Shown here: piece after piece, positions 27,971 to 35,056 of the stretch
How positions within the stretch are numbered: the first letter of the stretch is position 1
Layout of the letters: each line of letters begins with the position of its first letter
Program-made: the position numbers and the translations under genes
From: Wocania_A spongiicola
GTDB taxonomy: Bacteria > Bacteroidota > Bacteroidia > Flavobacteriales > Flavobacteriaceae
Assembly: GCF_023502325.1 (NCBI RefSeq)
Contig: NZ_JAMFLZ010000010.1
Location: 1 to 64,000, forward strand
Direction: 5' to 3'
DNA: 64,000 nt
The notes under the pieces: model-generated
Database searches by the model: none
What the model was told of the DNA's origin: nothing
The model's input: the letters and a program-made list of their open reading frames with translations, nothing else

Positions 27971-28067
27971 GTAACTGGGCGGCTGCCCGTTACCCTCTTG
28001 CTTATCAAATTCCGTCAAGCTCTGGCTTGACAAAATTCTCAACAACTGACAAAAATCAGTTGCTTTT
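27971..28067. other. Candidate oriT region with three consecutive hairpins
   Basis: Three inverted repeats follow each other upstream of the mob genes. GTAAC-T-GGGC / GCCC-GTTAC lies at 27971-27993. GTCAAGC-TCTG-GCTTGAC lies at 28014-28031. CAACTGA-N6-TCAGTTG lies at 28043-28062 and is followed by CTTTTT, so the last may also act as a terminator. Transfer origins usually lie beside the mob genes and carry such repeats. No nick site can be named. Confidence 0.5.
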
Positions 28068-28492
28068 TAACTAGATAACCAGCTTTATAAATGTATCTTT
28101 TTTAATCATAGGATGAAAACGAGAATTGTTTTCAATTGATGTGCTTTGATTCTAAAAAATATGGTTTTACATAAAACTGAAACTATAAACGTCAGATTTT
28201 GTAATTGGGTTGTTCCATTTCAGCAATGCCATTAAAAAACAATAAAAAAATTTGCTTTTAACCTTAACACTTTTTTTTGATGCTTCGGTGATTCAATATT
28301 CAGAGTTGATAAGACTTATAAAAAAGAGCGAAGTATGAGCCTGGTTTATGCAGTCGTTCAAAACTGAATATTGTTGTTTTGCCACCAAAAAAAAGTAATA
28401 ACGGAGGGCTATAAAAATTCCCTTTCAATACACTCCCATAACTTTTGAGAAGCGCACCGAGAGGAAATTCTATTAAGCTTTAAAAATTGTTT
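28068..28492. other. Non-coding gap downstream of the integrase
   Basis: No gene is visible. GAAAAC-N7-GTTTTC forms a small inverted repeat at 28115-28133. The 10-bp arms CAATATTCAG (28294-28303) and CTGAATATTG (28364-28373) are inverted, 60 bp apart. An RNA or recombination-related role is possible but not shown. Confidence 0.4.
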
Positions 28493-29737
28493 TTAAGCAC
28501 TTTTATTTTCTTCTTTCTTTTTAAATCGTTCTAGTAGGTTACTTATATCCTCACTAATTTTGGTTTCTACTACCCTAGCGTAAATTTGTGTGGTTGAAAG
28601 TTTGGCATGCCCTAAAAGTTTAGAAACGGTCTCTATTGGTACGCCATTGGATAACATTACCGTCGTTGCAAAAGTATGTCTAGCAACATGAAAAGAAATA
28701 TTTTTGTGGATTCCACAAGATTTTACAATTTCCTTTAAATAAGCATTGGTTTTTTGGTTAGAGCTTATGGGTAATAAATTGGTTATAAAATCTGTTTCTT
28801 GTATACCTCTATACTTTTCTAGTATTGTCCATGCTTTTGGAAGTATAGGCACTTTTACTTGTTCATCTGTTTTTTCTCGTTTGGTATATATCCAATTGTT
28901 GTTATCTATACCTTTAACAATATCGTTTTCTGTTAGTTCTTTGACATCTATATAAGATAATCCCGTATAGCATGAAAACACAAAGCAATCTTTTATTTTT
29001 TGTAAGCGTTCACATGTGAATTCTGTGTTTTCTAACAATGATAGTTCTCTTTCGTTTAAATACTGCCTATCAAATTTGTTATATTTTAACTGAAATTGGC
29101 TGAATGGATTTTTATGCATCCATTCCAATTTTATCGCTAGGTTTATCATTTTTTTGAAACGCTCCAAATGTTTCATAACGCCATTGTTGGATAGCATTAA
29201 TTGCTTTTTGGCGTTTTTATAGGTTCTTAGGTAGTGCTCAAAATCTGTGATAAATCTGAAATTCAATTGTTTCAAATAAATATCCTTTATTCTTTTTTTC
29301 TTTTTTAAAAACTTCAGTAGATAACGTTCTGTGGTGTAATAATTCTTCATCGTTCCTCCCTTTAGAACATGAATCATATTGACATTGTGGTAAGCAATTA
29401 ACTCTTTTAAGGTTTTGCTGTTATCATCTTCTCCTAAATAACGAGACTTGATGGCATCAGAAGATAACACCTTATCTTCTTCTATAAGTTCTTTGTGACA
29501 TTGAAGTAGTTTGTTATAAACCCCATCCAAATAAGAGTTTAAAATTTTGGTGGTTTCCGAATTACCTCGTCCTCTATTTTTGACATTGTCCCACTGGTTA
29601 TGGTCAATACTTCGCTTTAAACTCATTTCTGAGCGTTTGCCGTTTACCGTAATACGGACATAAATGGAAATTTGATTGGGGTTACTTCTTGATTTTCTTG
29701 TAAAGAAAATAACCGTGAAGGTGCTTTTTGTTTTCAT
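28493..29737 (-). CDS. int: Tyrosine site-specific integrase, IntDOT-like
   Basis: I start this at the ATG at 29737 (MKTKSTFTV, 414 residues); an in-frame TTG 24 bp earlier is less likely. An arm-binding domain comes first (about 1-90, FFTRKSRSNPNQISIYVRITVNGKRSEMSLKR), then a SAM-like core-binding domain (about 95-215), then the catalytic domain. The motif HVARHTF gives the His and second Arg, LLGHAKLSTTQIYARV gives the second His and the Tyr nucleophile. The first conserved Arg is replaced by Ser in CYTGLSYIDV, as I recall for IntDOT of CTnDOT. It lies next to tRNA-Pro and should catalyse integration into its 3' end and excision. Confidence 0.92.
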   Translation of the reverse strand: MKTKSTFTVIFFTRKSRSNPNQISIYVRITVNGKRSEMSLKRSIDHNQWDNVKNRGRGNSETTKILNSYLDGVYNKLLQCHKELIEEDKVLSSDAIKSRYLGEDDNSKTLKELIAYHNVNMIHVLKGGTMKNYYTTERYLLKFLKKKKRIKDIYLKQLNFRFITDFEHYLRTYKNAKKQLMLSNNGVMKHLERFKKMINLAIKLEWMHKNPFSQFQLKYNKFDRQYLNERELSLLENTEFTCERLQKIKDCFVFSCYTGLSYIDVKELTENDIVKGIDNNNWIYTKREKTDEQVKVPILPKAWTILEKYRGIQETDFITNLLPISSNQKTNAYLKEIVKSCGIHKNISFHVARHTFATTVMLSNGVPIETVSKLLGHAKLSTTQIYARVVETKISEDISNLLERFKKKEENKSA

Positions 29738-29831
29738 TTTAAATGACTTTTTGTTAAACAATAATTTGTAAAGACGAAAGTCAAATTATGTCTTAAAGCT
29801 CTTTAAAGTTAGCACATTTTCAGTGAACAAT

Positions 29832-29851
29832 TGCACACCGATTTGCACACC
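29832..29851 (+). other. Right arm-type integrase site pair
   Basis: TGCACACC occurs at 29832-29839 and 29844-29851, with the same 12-bp period and the same orientation as the pair at the left end (3971-3990). The distance to the core repeat is 111 bp here against 58 bp on the left. Confidence 0.6.
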
Positions 29852-29906
29852 TTTTTAATGAGAATAGATGCTTTTATTTGGAATCAAACAAAATGCATAA
29901 AAACAA

Positions 29907-29940
29907 AAAACACTGATAATCATACGATTAACAGTGTTTT
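29907..29940. terminator. Terminator hairpin downstream of tRNA-Pro, brought by the island
   Basis: AAAACACTG / CAGTGTTTT and an inner TAATC / GATTA pair form a stem with an ATAC loop and one A-A mismatch. It ends 22 bp from the core repeat, nearly the same distance as the old hairpin at 3837-3870. It would end the tRNA transcript after integration. Confidence 0.65.
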
Positions 29941-29962
29941 GCTTTAACCTATTACTAGGTTC

Positions 29963-29979
29963 GTCGGGGTGGCAGGATT
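29963..29979 (+). other. Right attachment site within tRNA-Pro
   Basis: This 17-bp copy of GTCGGGGTGGCAGGATT covers the last 16 bases of tRNA-Pro and one base beyond. It is identical to 3896-3912. Integration here leaves the tRNA intact. Confidence 0.85.
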
Positions 29980-30038
29980 CGAACCTGCGACCTCCGCGTC
30001 CCAAACGCGGCGCGATAACCGGGCTACGCTACACCCCG
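29964..30038 (-). tRNA. tRNA-Pro(TGG)
   Basis: On the minus strand the 75-nt sequence forms a full cloverleaf. The acceptor arms CGGGGTG / CACCCCG are perfect, the anticodon stem CCGCG / CGCGG encloses TTTGGGA with anticodon TGG, and the T-arm is GCAGG-TTCGAAT-CCTGC. The discriminator base is A and CCA is not encoded. A perfect Bacteroidota-type promoter lies upstream. The gene is the integration target of the island. Confidence 0.95.
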
Positions 30039-30063
30039 AATTATGGTTATCTTTATTGGGATG

Positions 30064-30093
30064 CAAATATACTTTTTTTATTGATTGTACAAA
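30064..30093 (-). promoter_or_regulatory. Promoter of tRNA-Pro
   Basis: On the minus strand TTTG (30093-30090) is separated by 18 bp from TATATTTG (30071-30064), 25 bp before the tRNA 5' end. Sequence and spacing are the same as for the lacI-type promoter. Confidence 0.75.
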
Positions 30094-30164
30094 TGATTTA
30101 TATCTAAATATTTAACAAATATTAAAGCTTTATAATTCTTTAAAAATGATAATTTAGCATTTCA

Positions 30165-32483
30165 ATGTATTATCAATACCTAAACGTGTATTTTTCTAAA
30201 AAGATATTTTTCTTAATAACAATTTTTCAATCTACTTTTTCAAGTTTCGGGCAAATAGAAAGCAATAAAATAATTGATAGCGGAAATGGGACTCCTTTGT
30301 CTAATGTTATAGTTATAAATACTAAAACTCATGATAGTGTTGCTACTAATTTAAATGGCTATTTTAAAATTTTAAATTCTGGAAATTTTCTTATCAAAAA
30401 AAGAGGATATCAAGAAAAAGTTGTTGAATTGAAACATGATGTATATAACATTATCCAGTTAAGTATTAATCCTTCTGAATTAAATGAAATAATAATTAAC
30501 TCTAAGCATCTTCCAAAAAAATTAAAGAGAGCGACAGCATCAATACATATTGTCTCATCAAAAGATATTAACCGATCAAATCATATTAACTTTAACAATA
30601 CACTAAATAGAGTCCCTGGTGTTTTTATGCAAAGTGGAGCCTTAAATACCAATCGTATTACTATTAGAGGCATTGGTTCAAGAAATTTATTTGGAACTGC
30701 AAAAATTAGAGCTTATTTTAAAGATATTCCATTAACAAATGGCACTGGAGAAACGTCTATTGAAGATTTCGAGTTAACTTCTATATCACGTATAGAAATT
30801 ATTAAAGGAGCTACCTCAAGTATTTACGGTGCTGGCCTTGGTGGTACAATTAATATAATACCAGAAAATGCGCTTTTAAATCAATCTAGCTTAAATACTG
30901 AATTATCCATTGGTTCTTTTGGGTTAATAAAAGGCTCCATAAATGCTAATTTTGGAGCTAAAAAGAATAGTTTTAAAGTAGTTTATAGCAATACACATAG
31001 TGATGGATATCGTGAAAACAATGAGTATAATAGACAAAATTTCAATTTGTTATCTAATCATTTTTTAAGTAAAAAAGATGAATTATCTTTCCTTTTGAGT
31101 TACATAGATTTAAAAGCTTTCATTCCAAGTTCGATTAATGAGAATTCCTATTTAAATAGTCCAAAATCAGCTGCCTTTACTTGGAAACAAGCTCAGGGTT
31201 ATGAAGATTCTAAGCATGGTGTTTTTGGTGTATCTTGGAATCATCAGTACAGCAATAAATTAAAACAAATTACAAGTATTTTTACCTCTTTTAGAAACTC
31301 TTATGAGCCTAGGCCTTTTAATATTCTAGAAGAAAATACTACGGCTTTTGGTATAAGGAGCAGACTACTAAGTTATTCTAAAGTATTTAATAAAAATTTA
31401 AATTGGACATTAGGTTTAGAGCTTTTTAAAGACAATTATAAAAGTAGGACTTTTGATAATTTATATGAAACAATTCCTATAGGGTCTGGTAGTATTGAAG
31501 GAGATAAGTTATCAGATTTTAAAGAAAAACGAAATTATTACAATGCTTTTTTTGAAGCCAATTATGAAGTTTCAAAAAAAACAACTATTACAATTGGCTT
31601 GAACCTAAACGAAACAGCATATGATCTAAAAGATAGATTTCCCTTTTCTGAATCTAATGTAGATCAGTCTGGAAAGTTTAAATTCAAAAGCGTGATATCT
31701 CCTAAACTTGGTATATCTTATTTATTTTCAAAAAGCTCAAGTTTCTTTACTAGTATTAGTCATGGGTTCTCACCCATATCGCTTAATGATACTTTATTAC
31801 CAGATGGGCAAATTAACACCAACCTTAAACCAGAAACGGGATGGAATTTTGAAATCGGTTCCCGCAACTCATTATTTAACGATAGATTACAATTAAATGT
31901 AGCTTTATACCGTTTAGATATTAAAAACCTTTTAGTTTCTAGAAGAACTGCGTTAGATCAATTTATAGGTATAAATGCAGGTAGAACACAACATGACGGG
32001 TTAGAATTTGCAATGAACTATAAACTAATTCAAAAGACCTCTTTTTTATTAAGCACATTTATAAATTACACTTTAAATGATTTTACTTTTAAAACATTTA
32101 TAGATGATCAAGATAACTTTTCTGGCAACAAATTAACTGGGGTGCCTTCAAATATAATTAATGGAGGGATTGATTTAGATTCTAAATTTGGAGTTTATGG
32201 AAATATAAACTTTCAACATGTAGGAAGCATGCCAATGACGGACAGTAATAGCTTATATTCAGATAGTTACAATTTAACTAATATCAAATTTGGATATCAA
32301 GCAAATCTTAATAAAAAGCTAAAATTAAATATATTCTTTGGGTTAAATAATATATTTGATGAAGCTTATGCATCTCAAATTTTAATAAACGCTTCTAGTT
32401 TTGGAGGCAATGCTCCTAGATATTACTATCCTGGAGAGCCTATAAACTATTATTCAGGTGTTAACTTGAACTATGTTTTTTAA
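30165..32483 (+). CDS. TonB-dependent receptor
   Basis: This 772-residue outer-membrane receptor has a signal peptide within the first 30 residues (ending SSFGQ), a carboxypeptidase-like domain (about 35-105), a plug (about 118-235, with VPGVFMQSG, ITIRGIGSRNLFG and GATSSIYGAGLGGTINI) and a barrel ending in YSGVNLNYVF. It differs from SusC in length and has no SusD partner; it resembles receptors for small ligands. Its gene lies 21 bp before a PQQ-type sugar dehydrogenase gene, so import of the cofactor PQQ or of a sugar is a possible role (inference). Confidence 0.85.
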   Translation: MYYQYLNVYFSKKIFFLITIFQSTFSSFGQIESNKIIDSGNGTPLSNVIVINTKTHDSVATNLNGYFKILNSGNFLIKKRGYQEKVVELKHDVYNIIQLSINPSELNEIIINSKHLPKKLKRATASIHIVSSKDINRSNHINFNNTLNRVPGVFMQSGALNTNRITIRGIGSRNLFGTAKIRAYFKDIPLTNGTGETSIEDFELTSISRIEIIKGATSSIYGAGLGGTINIIPENALLNQSSLNTELSIGSFGLIKGSINANFGAKKNSFKVVYSNTHSDGYRENNEYNRQNFNLLSNHFLSKKDELSFLLSYIDLKAFIPSSINENSYLNSPKSAAFTWKQAQGYEDSKHGVFGVSWNHQYSNKLKQITSIFTSFRNSYEPRPFNILEENTTAFGIRSRLLSYSKVFNKNLNWTLGLELFKDNYKSRTFDNLYETIPIGSGSIEGDKLSDFKEKRNYYNAFFEANYEVSKKTTITIGLNLNETAYDLKDRFPFSESNVDQSGKFKFKSVISPKLGISYLFSKSSSFFTSISHGFSPISLNDTLLPDGQINTNLKPETGWNFEIGSRNSLFNDRLQLNVALYRLDIKNLLVSRRTALDQFIGINAGRTQHDGLEFAMNYKLIQKTSFLLSTFINYTLNDFTFKTFIDDQDNFSGNKLTGVPSNIINGGIDLDSKFGVYGNINFQHVGSMPMTDSNSLYSDSYNLTNIKFGYQANLNKKLKLNIFFGLNNIFDEAYASQILINASSFGGNAPRYYYPGEPINYYSGVNLNYVF

Positions 32484-32504
32484 TGTAAAATCAAAAAAAT
32501 ATTT

Positions 32505-33632
32505 ATGATGAAAACTATTCATTCTATATTAACCATAACTTTTATTACCTGCATTGCCTGTGCTCAACAAACAGAATCTGAAATAAAAGCTGAAAGCCCA
32601 AAAACAAATAATTACAAGACAGAAGTGTTTGTTTCTGATTTGGAAATTCCTTGGGGTATGACATTCTTGCCTGACGGCAGTATGCTTATTACAGAAAAAA
32701 CAGGGGAGTTAATTCTTTTTAAAGAAGGTATTAAAACAACTATTGAAAACGTTCCAGATGTTTATTTTCGTGGCCAAGGTGGATTATTAGATATAAAAGC
32801 ACATCCTAATTATGAAGATAATGGATGGATTTACATAACATATAGCTCTTCTGAGGGTGATGGAGATGGCGGAAATACTGCCGTTATAAGAGCAAAACTT
32901 GATGATAATAAACTAGTAGATAAGCAAACATTATATAAAGCGACACCTAACACTAAAAAAGGACAACATTGGGGGTCTCGCATAGCATTTGATGACCAGG
33001 GATATCTATATTTTTCGATTGGAGATAGAGGCAATAGAGATGTAAACCCTCAAGATATTACTCGGGATGGCGGTAAAATTTATAGACTTAATAATGATGG
33101 TTCAATCCCTAACGACAATCCATTTATAGATAATGAAAATGCAAAAACAGCTATTTATAGTTACGGGCACAGAAACCCTCAAGGTATGGCTAAAAATCCT
33201 TTTACAGGAAATATTTGGGTTAATGAGCATGGTCCTAGAGGAGGAGATGAAATCAATATTATACAAAAAGGAAAGAATTTTGGATGGCCAGTTATTTCTT
33301 ATGGTATAAATTACAACGGTACTACATTTACTGATATAACTGAGAAAGTAGGTATGGAGCAGCCTTTATTTTATTGGGTTCCTTCTATAGCACCAAGTGG
33401 TATGGCTTTTGTATCATCAAACATTTATCCTGACTGGAATAAAAACATTTTAATAGGTTCATTAAAGTTTGAGTATCTAGAGCGTCTAGTTTTAGAAAAT
33501 GATAAAGTAATTAAACGCGAAAAATTATTTGAAGATATTGGTCGTGTTAGAAATGTAATTCAAGGACCAGACGGATACATTTATATTGCAGTAGAAGGAA
33601 AAGGTATTTTTAAAATAGTTCCAGAAAAATAG
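32505..33632 (+). CDS. PQQ-dependent sugar dehydrogenase (soluble glucose/sorbosone dehydrogenase family)
   Basis: This 375-residue periplasmic enzyme starts with a signal that may be a lipoprotein type (ITCIAC, Cys19). It is a six-bladed beta-propeller: EIPWGMTFLPDGSMLITEKTGEL, GGLLDIKAHPNYEDNGWIYITYS, HWGSRIAFDDQGYLYFSIGDRG, YSYGHRNPQGMAKNPFTGNIWVNEHGPRGGDEIN. The residues His in QHWG, the Arg in HRNPQG and NEHGPRGGDE belong to the PQQ and calcium site of the family. Members oxidise aldoses and pass electrons to a cytochrome, and one is encoded next (33640). No PQQ biosynthesis gene lies in the window. Confidence 0.9.
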   Translation: MMKTIHSILTITFITCIACAQQTESEIKAESPKTNNYKTEVFVSDLEIPWGMTFLPDGSMLITEKTGELILFKEGIKTTIENVPDVYFRGQGGLLDIKAHPNYEDNGWIYITYSSSEGDGDGGNTAVIRAKLDDNKLVDKQTLYKATPNTKKGQHWGSRIAFDDQGYLYFSIGDRGNRDVNPQDITRDGGKIYRLNNDGSIPNDNPFIDNENAKTAIYSYGHRNPQGMAKNPFTGNIWVNEHGPRGGDEINIIQKGKNFGWPVISYGINYNGTTFTDITEKVGMEQPLFYWVPSIAPSGMAFVSSNIYPDWNKNILIGSLKFEYLERLVLENDKVIKREKLFEDIGRVRNVIQGPDGYIYIAVEGKGIFKIVPEK

Positions 33633-33639
33633 TAATCAT

Positions 33640-34056
33640 ATGAGGTTTCTTTTAATTTTTCTTTTAGCACTATACTCAACATTAACCGTAAATACTAAAA
33701 CACTTAATTATTCTCAAACAGACCCATTAAAAGAAAGTATAAAAAGAGGTAATGAAATTTATACTGATTTTTGTGTTACTTGTCATTTAGATTCTGGTGA
33801 AGGTGTAAAGAATGTATATCCTCCATTAGCAAAATCAGACTTCTTAATAAAAAACAGAGAAGCCAGTATTCGAGGTATTAAATACGGACAAAAAGGCGAA
33901 ATAGTTGTTAATGGAGTAACCTATAACGGCTATATGGCTCCTTTAGGTTTAAGTGATGATGAAGTTGCAGATGTGATGAATTACATTACAAACAACTGGG
34001 GAAATAAAAACAATAAAATAGTTACCGAAGAAGAAGTATCAAACGTTAAAAAATAA
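33640..34056 (+). CDS. c-type cytochrome
   Basis: This 138-residue protein has a signal peptide (about 1-20) and one haem-binding motif, CVTCH (Cys45, Cys48, His49). The likely axial methionine is in GYMAPLGLSDDEVADVMNYI. The size and the closing helix are those of small class I cytochromes. It begins 7 bp after the sugar dehydrogenase stop, so it probably accepts its electrons in the periplasm (inference from order). Confidence 0.9.
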   Translation: MRFLLIFLLALYSTLTVNTKTLNYSQTDPLKESIKRGNEIYTDFCVTCHLDSGEGVKNVYPPLAKSDFLIKNREASIRGIKYGQKGEIVVNGVTYNGYMAPLGLSDDEVADVMNYITNNWGNKNNKIVTEEEVSNVKK

Positions 34057-34090
34057 GTATCTTACTTCCATAAAGATTTTTACATTTAAC

Positions 34091-34098
34091 TAACTTTG
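34091..34098 (+). promoter_or_regulatory. Promoter -7 box of udk
   Basis: TAACTTTG matches TAnnTTTG and lies 25 bp before the udk start codon. No clear TTTG -33 box is seen upstream. Confidence 0.5.
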
Positions 34099-34123
34099 TA
34101 AAAATCTAACTAAACAACTAAAC

Positions 34124-34729
34124 ATGTTAATTATAGGAATTGCAGGTGGTACTGGTTGCGGAAAAACAACGGTTGTAAATCAAATTTTAAATGAACTTCC
34201 GGAAGGTGAAGTTGGTATTATTTCTCAAGATTCATATTATAAAGACACGTCACATTTAACATACGAAGAACGTGTTAAAATAAATTTTGATCACCCTAGG
34301 TCTATTGATTTTGATTTATTAGCTAATCATTTACAAGAATTAAAAAAAGATACACCAATACACCAACCCGTATATTCGTTCGTTAAGCATAATAGAACAG
34401 GTGATACTATTTTAACTCACCCAAGAAAAGTAATGATTGTTGAGGGTATTTTAATACTTACAAATCCTGAATTAAGAGATATGTTTGATATTAAAATATT
34501 TGTACATGCTGATTCCGATGAGCGTTTAATTCGCAGATTAAAACGTGATATTTCTGAACGAGGTAGAGATTTAAACGAAGTCCTTTCTCGCTATCAAAGT
34601 ACTTTAAAGCCTATGCACGATCAGTTTATTGAGCCTATGAAAGAATACGCAGATATTATTATTCCTAACAATAAATACAATACTGTTGCGGTAAATATTG
34701 TTAGAACTATTATAAATGAAAAATTATAA
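34124..34729 (+). CDS. udk: Uridine kinase
   Basis: This 201-residue cytoplasmic kinase phosphorylates uridine and cytidine for pyrimidine salvage. The P-loop is GIAGGTGCGKTT (about 5-16), followed by SQDSYYKD, FDHPRSIDFD, EGILIL and the Arg-rich lid RLIRRLKRDISERGRD, all family blocks at the expected places. Its stop codon abuts the start of the next gene (TAA-ATG), so udk, divIC and mutA form one transcript. Confidence 0.95.
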   Translation: MLIIGIAGGTGCGKTTVVNQILNELPEGEVGIISQDSYYKDTSHLTYEERVKINFDHPRSIDFDLLANHLQELKKDTPIHQPVYSFVKHNRTGDTILTHPRKVMIVEGILILTNPELRDMFDIKIFVHADSDERLIRRLKRDISERGRDLNEVLSRYQSTLKPMHDQFIEPMKEYADIIIPNNKYNTVAVNIVRTIINEKL

Positions 34730-35056
34730 ATGGCTAAACTCAATAAAAATAAATATTTAAAACCTTTTAAAAATTGGTTTATACTCATCTTTGTAGGCTT
34801 TGTTGTTTGGATGCTATTTTTCGACACAAATTCGTGGTTAATTCATCATGAGTTAAATTCAGATATTAAAGCTTTAGAAAATGAAAAAGAGTATTATAAC
34901 AGAGAAATAGAAAAAGACAATAAGGCCATTAAAAAATTAAGTACCGAAGAAGGTTTAGAAAAATTTGCTCGTGAAGAATACTATATGAAGAAAGAAAATG
35001 AGGAAATATTTATAATAGAATACGAAGACAGTTTAAAAGTAAAAAAAGATGACTAA
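34730..35056 (+). CDS. Septum formation initiator family protein (DivIC/FtsB-like)
   Basis: This 108-residue bitopic membrane protein has a short basic amino-terminus, one transmembrane segment (about 17-36), then a coiled coil (about 45-80) and the conserved FAREEYYMKKENEEIFIIE block. DivIC/FtsB proteins join the cell-division complex. It begins directly after udk and overlaps the mutA start by 8 bp. The coupling of a division gene to mutase genes has no evident functional meaning. Confidence 0.85.
   Translation: MAKLNKNKYLKPFKNWFILIFVGFVVWMLFFDTNSWLIHHELNSDIKALENEKEYYNREIEKDNKAIKKLSTEEGLEKFAREEYYMKKENEEIFIIEYEDSLKVKKDD

Larger units (their letters stand above)
29738..29963. other. Non-coding right end of the island
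   Basis: Between the integrase start and the tRNA lie an inverted repeat ATAATTTG / CAAATTAT (29761-29789) with a nested GAC-GAAA-GTC, the arm-site pair (29832-29851) and a terminator hairpin (29907-29940). The inverted repeat may mark the integrase promoter or a regulator site. Confidence 0.5.
3896..29979. mobile_element. Integrated, probably mobilizable genomic island carrying a mannoside-utilisation locus
   Basis: The bounds are set by a 17-bp exact direct repeat, GTCGGGGTGGCAGGATT, at 3896-3912 and 29963-29979. The right copy is the 3' end of an intact tRNA-Pro. Just inside each end lies a TGCACACC pair with identical 12-bp period (3971-3990 and 29832-29851). The tyrosine integrase (28493-29737) is adjacent to the tRNA, the usual arrangement for tRNA-targeting elements. 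A relaxase, a BfmA/BtgA-type protein and hairpins that may form oriT follow. No conjugation (tra) genes are present, so the element looks mobilizable in trans rather than self-transmissible. By eye the cargo, for example 7.2-8.3 kb, is richer in G and C than the flanks. The circular form would be about 26.07 kb. Confidence 0.85.
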
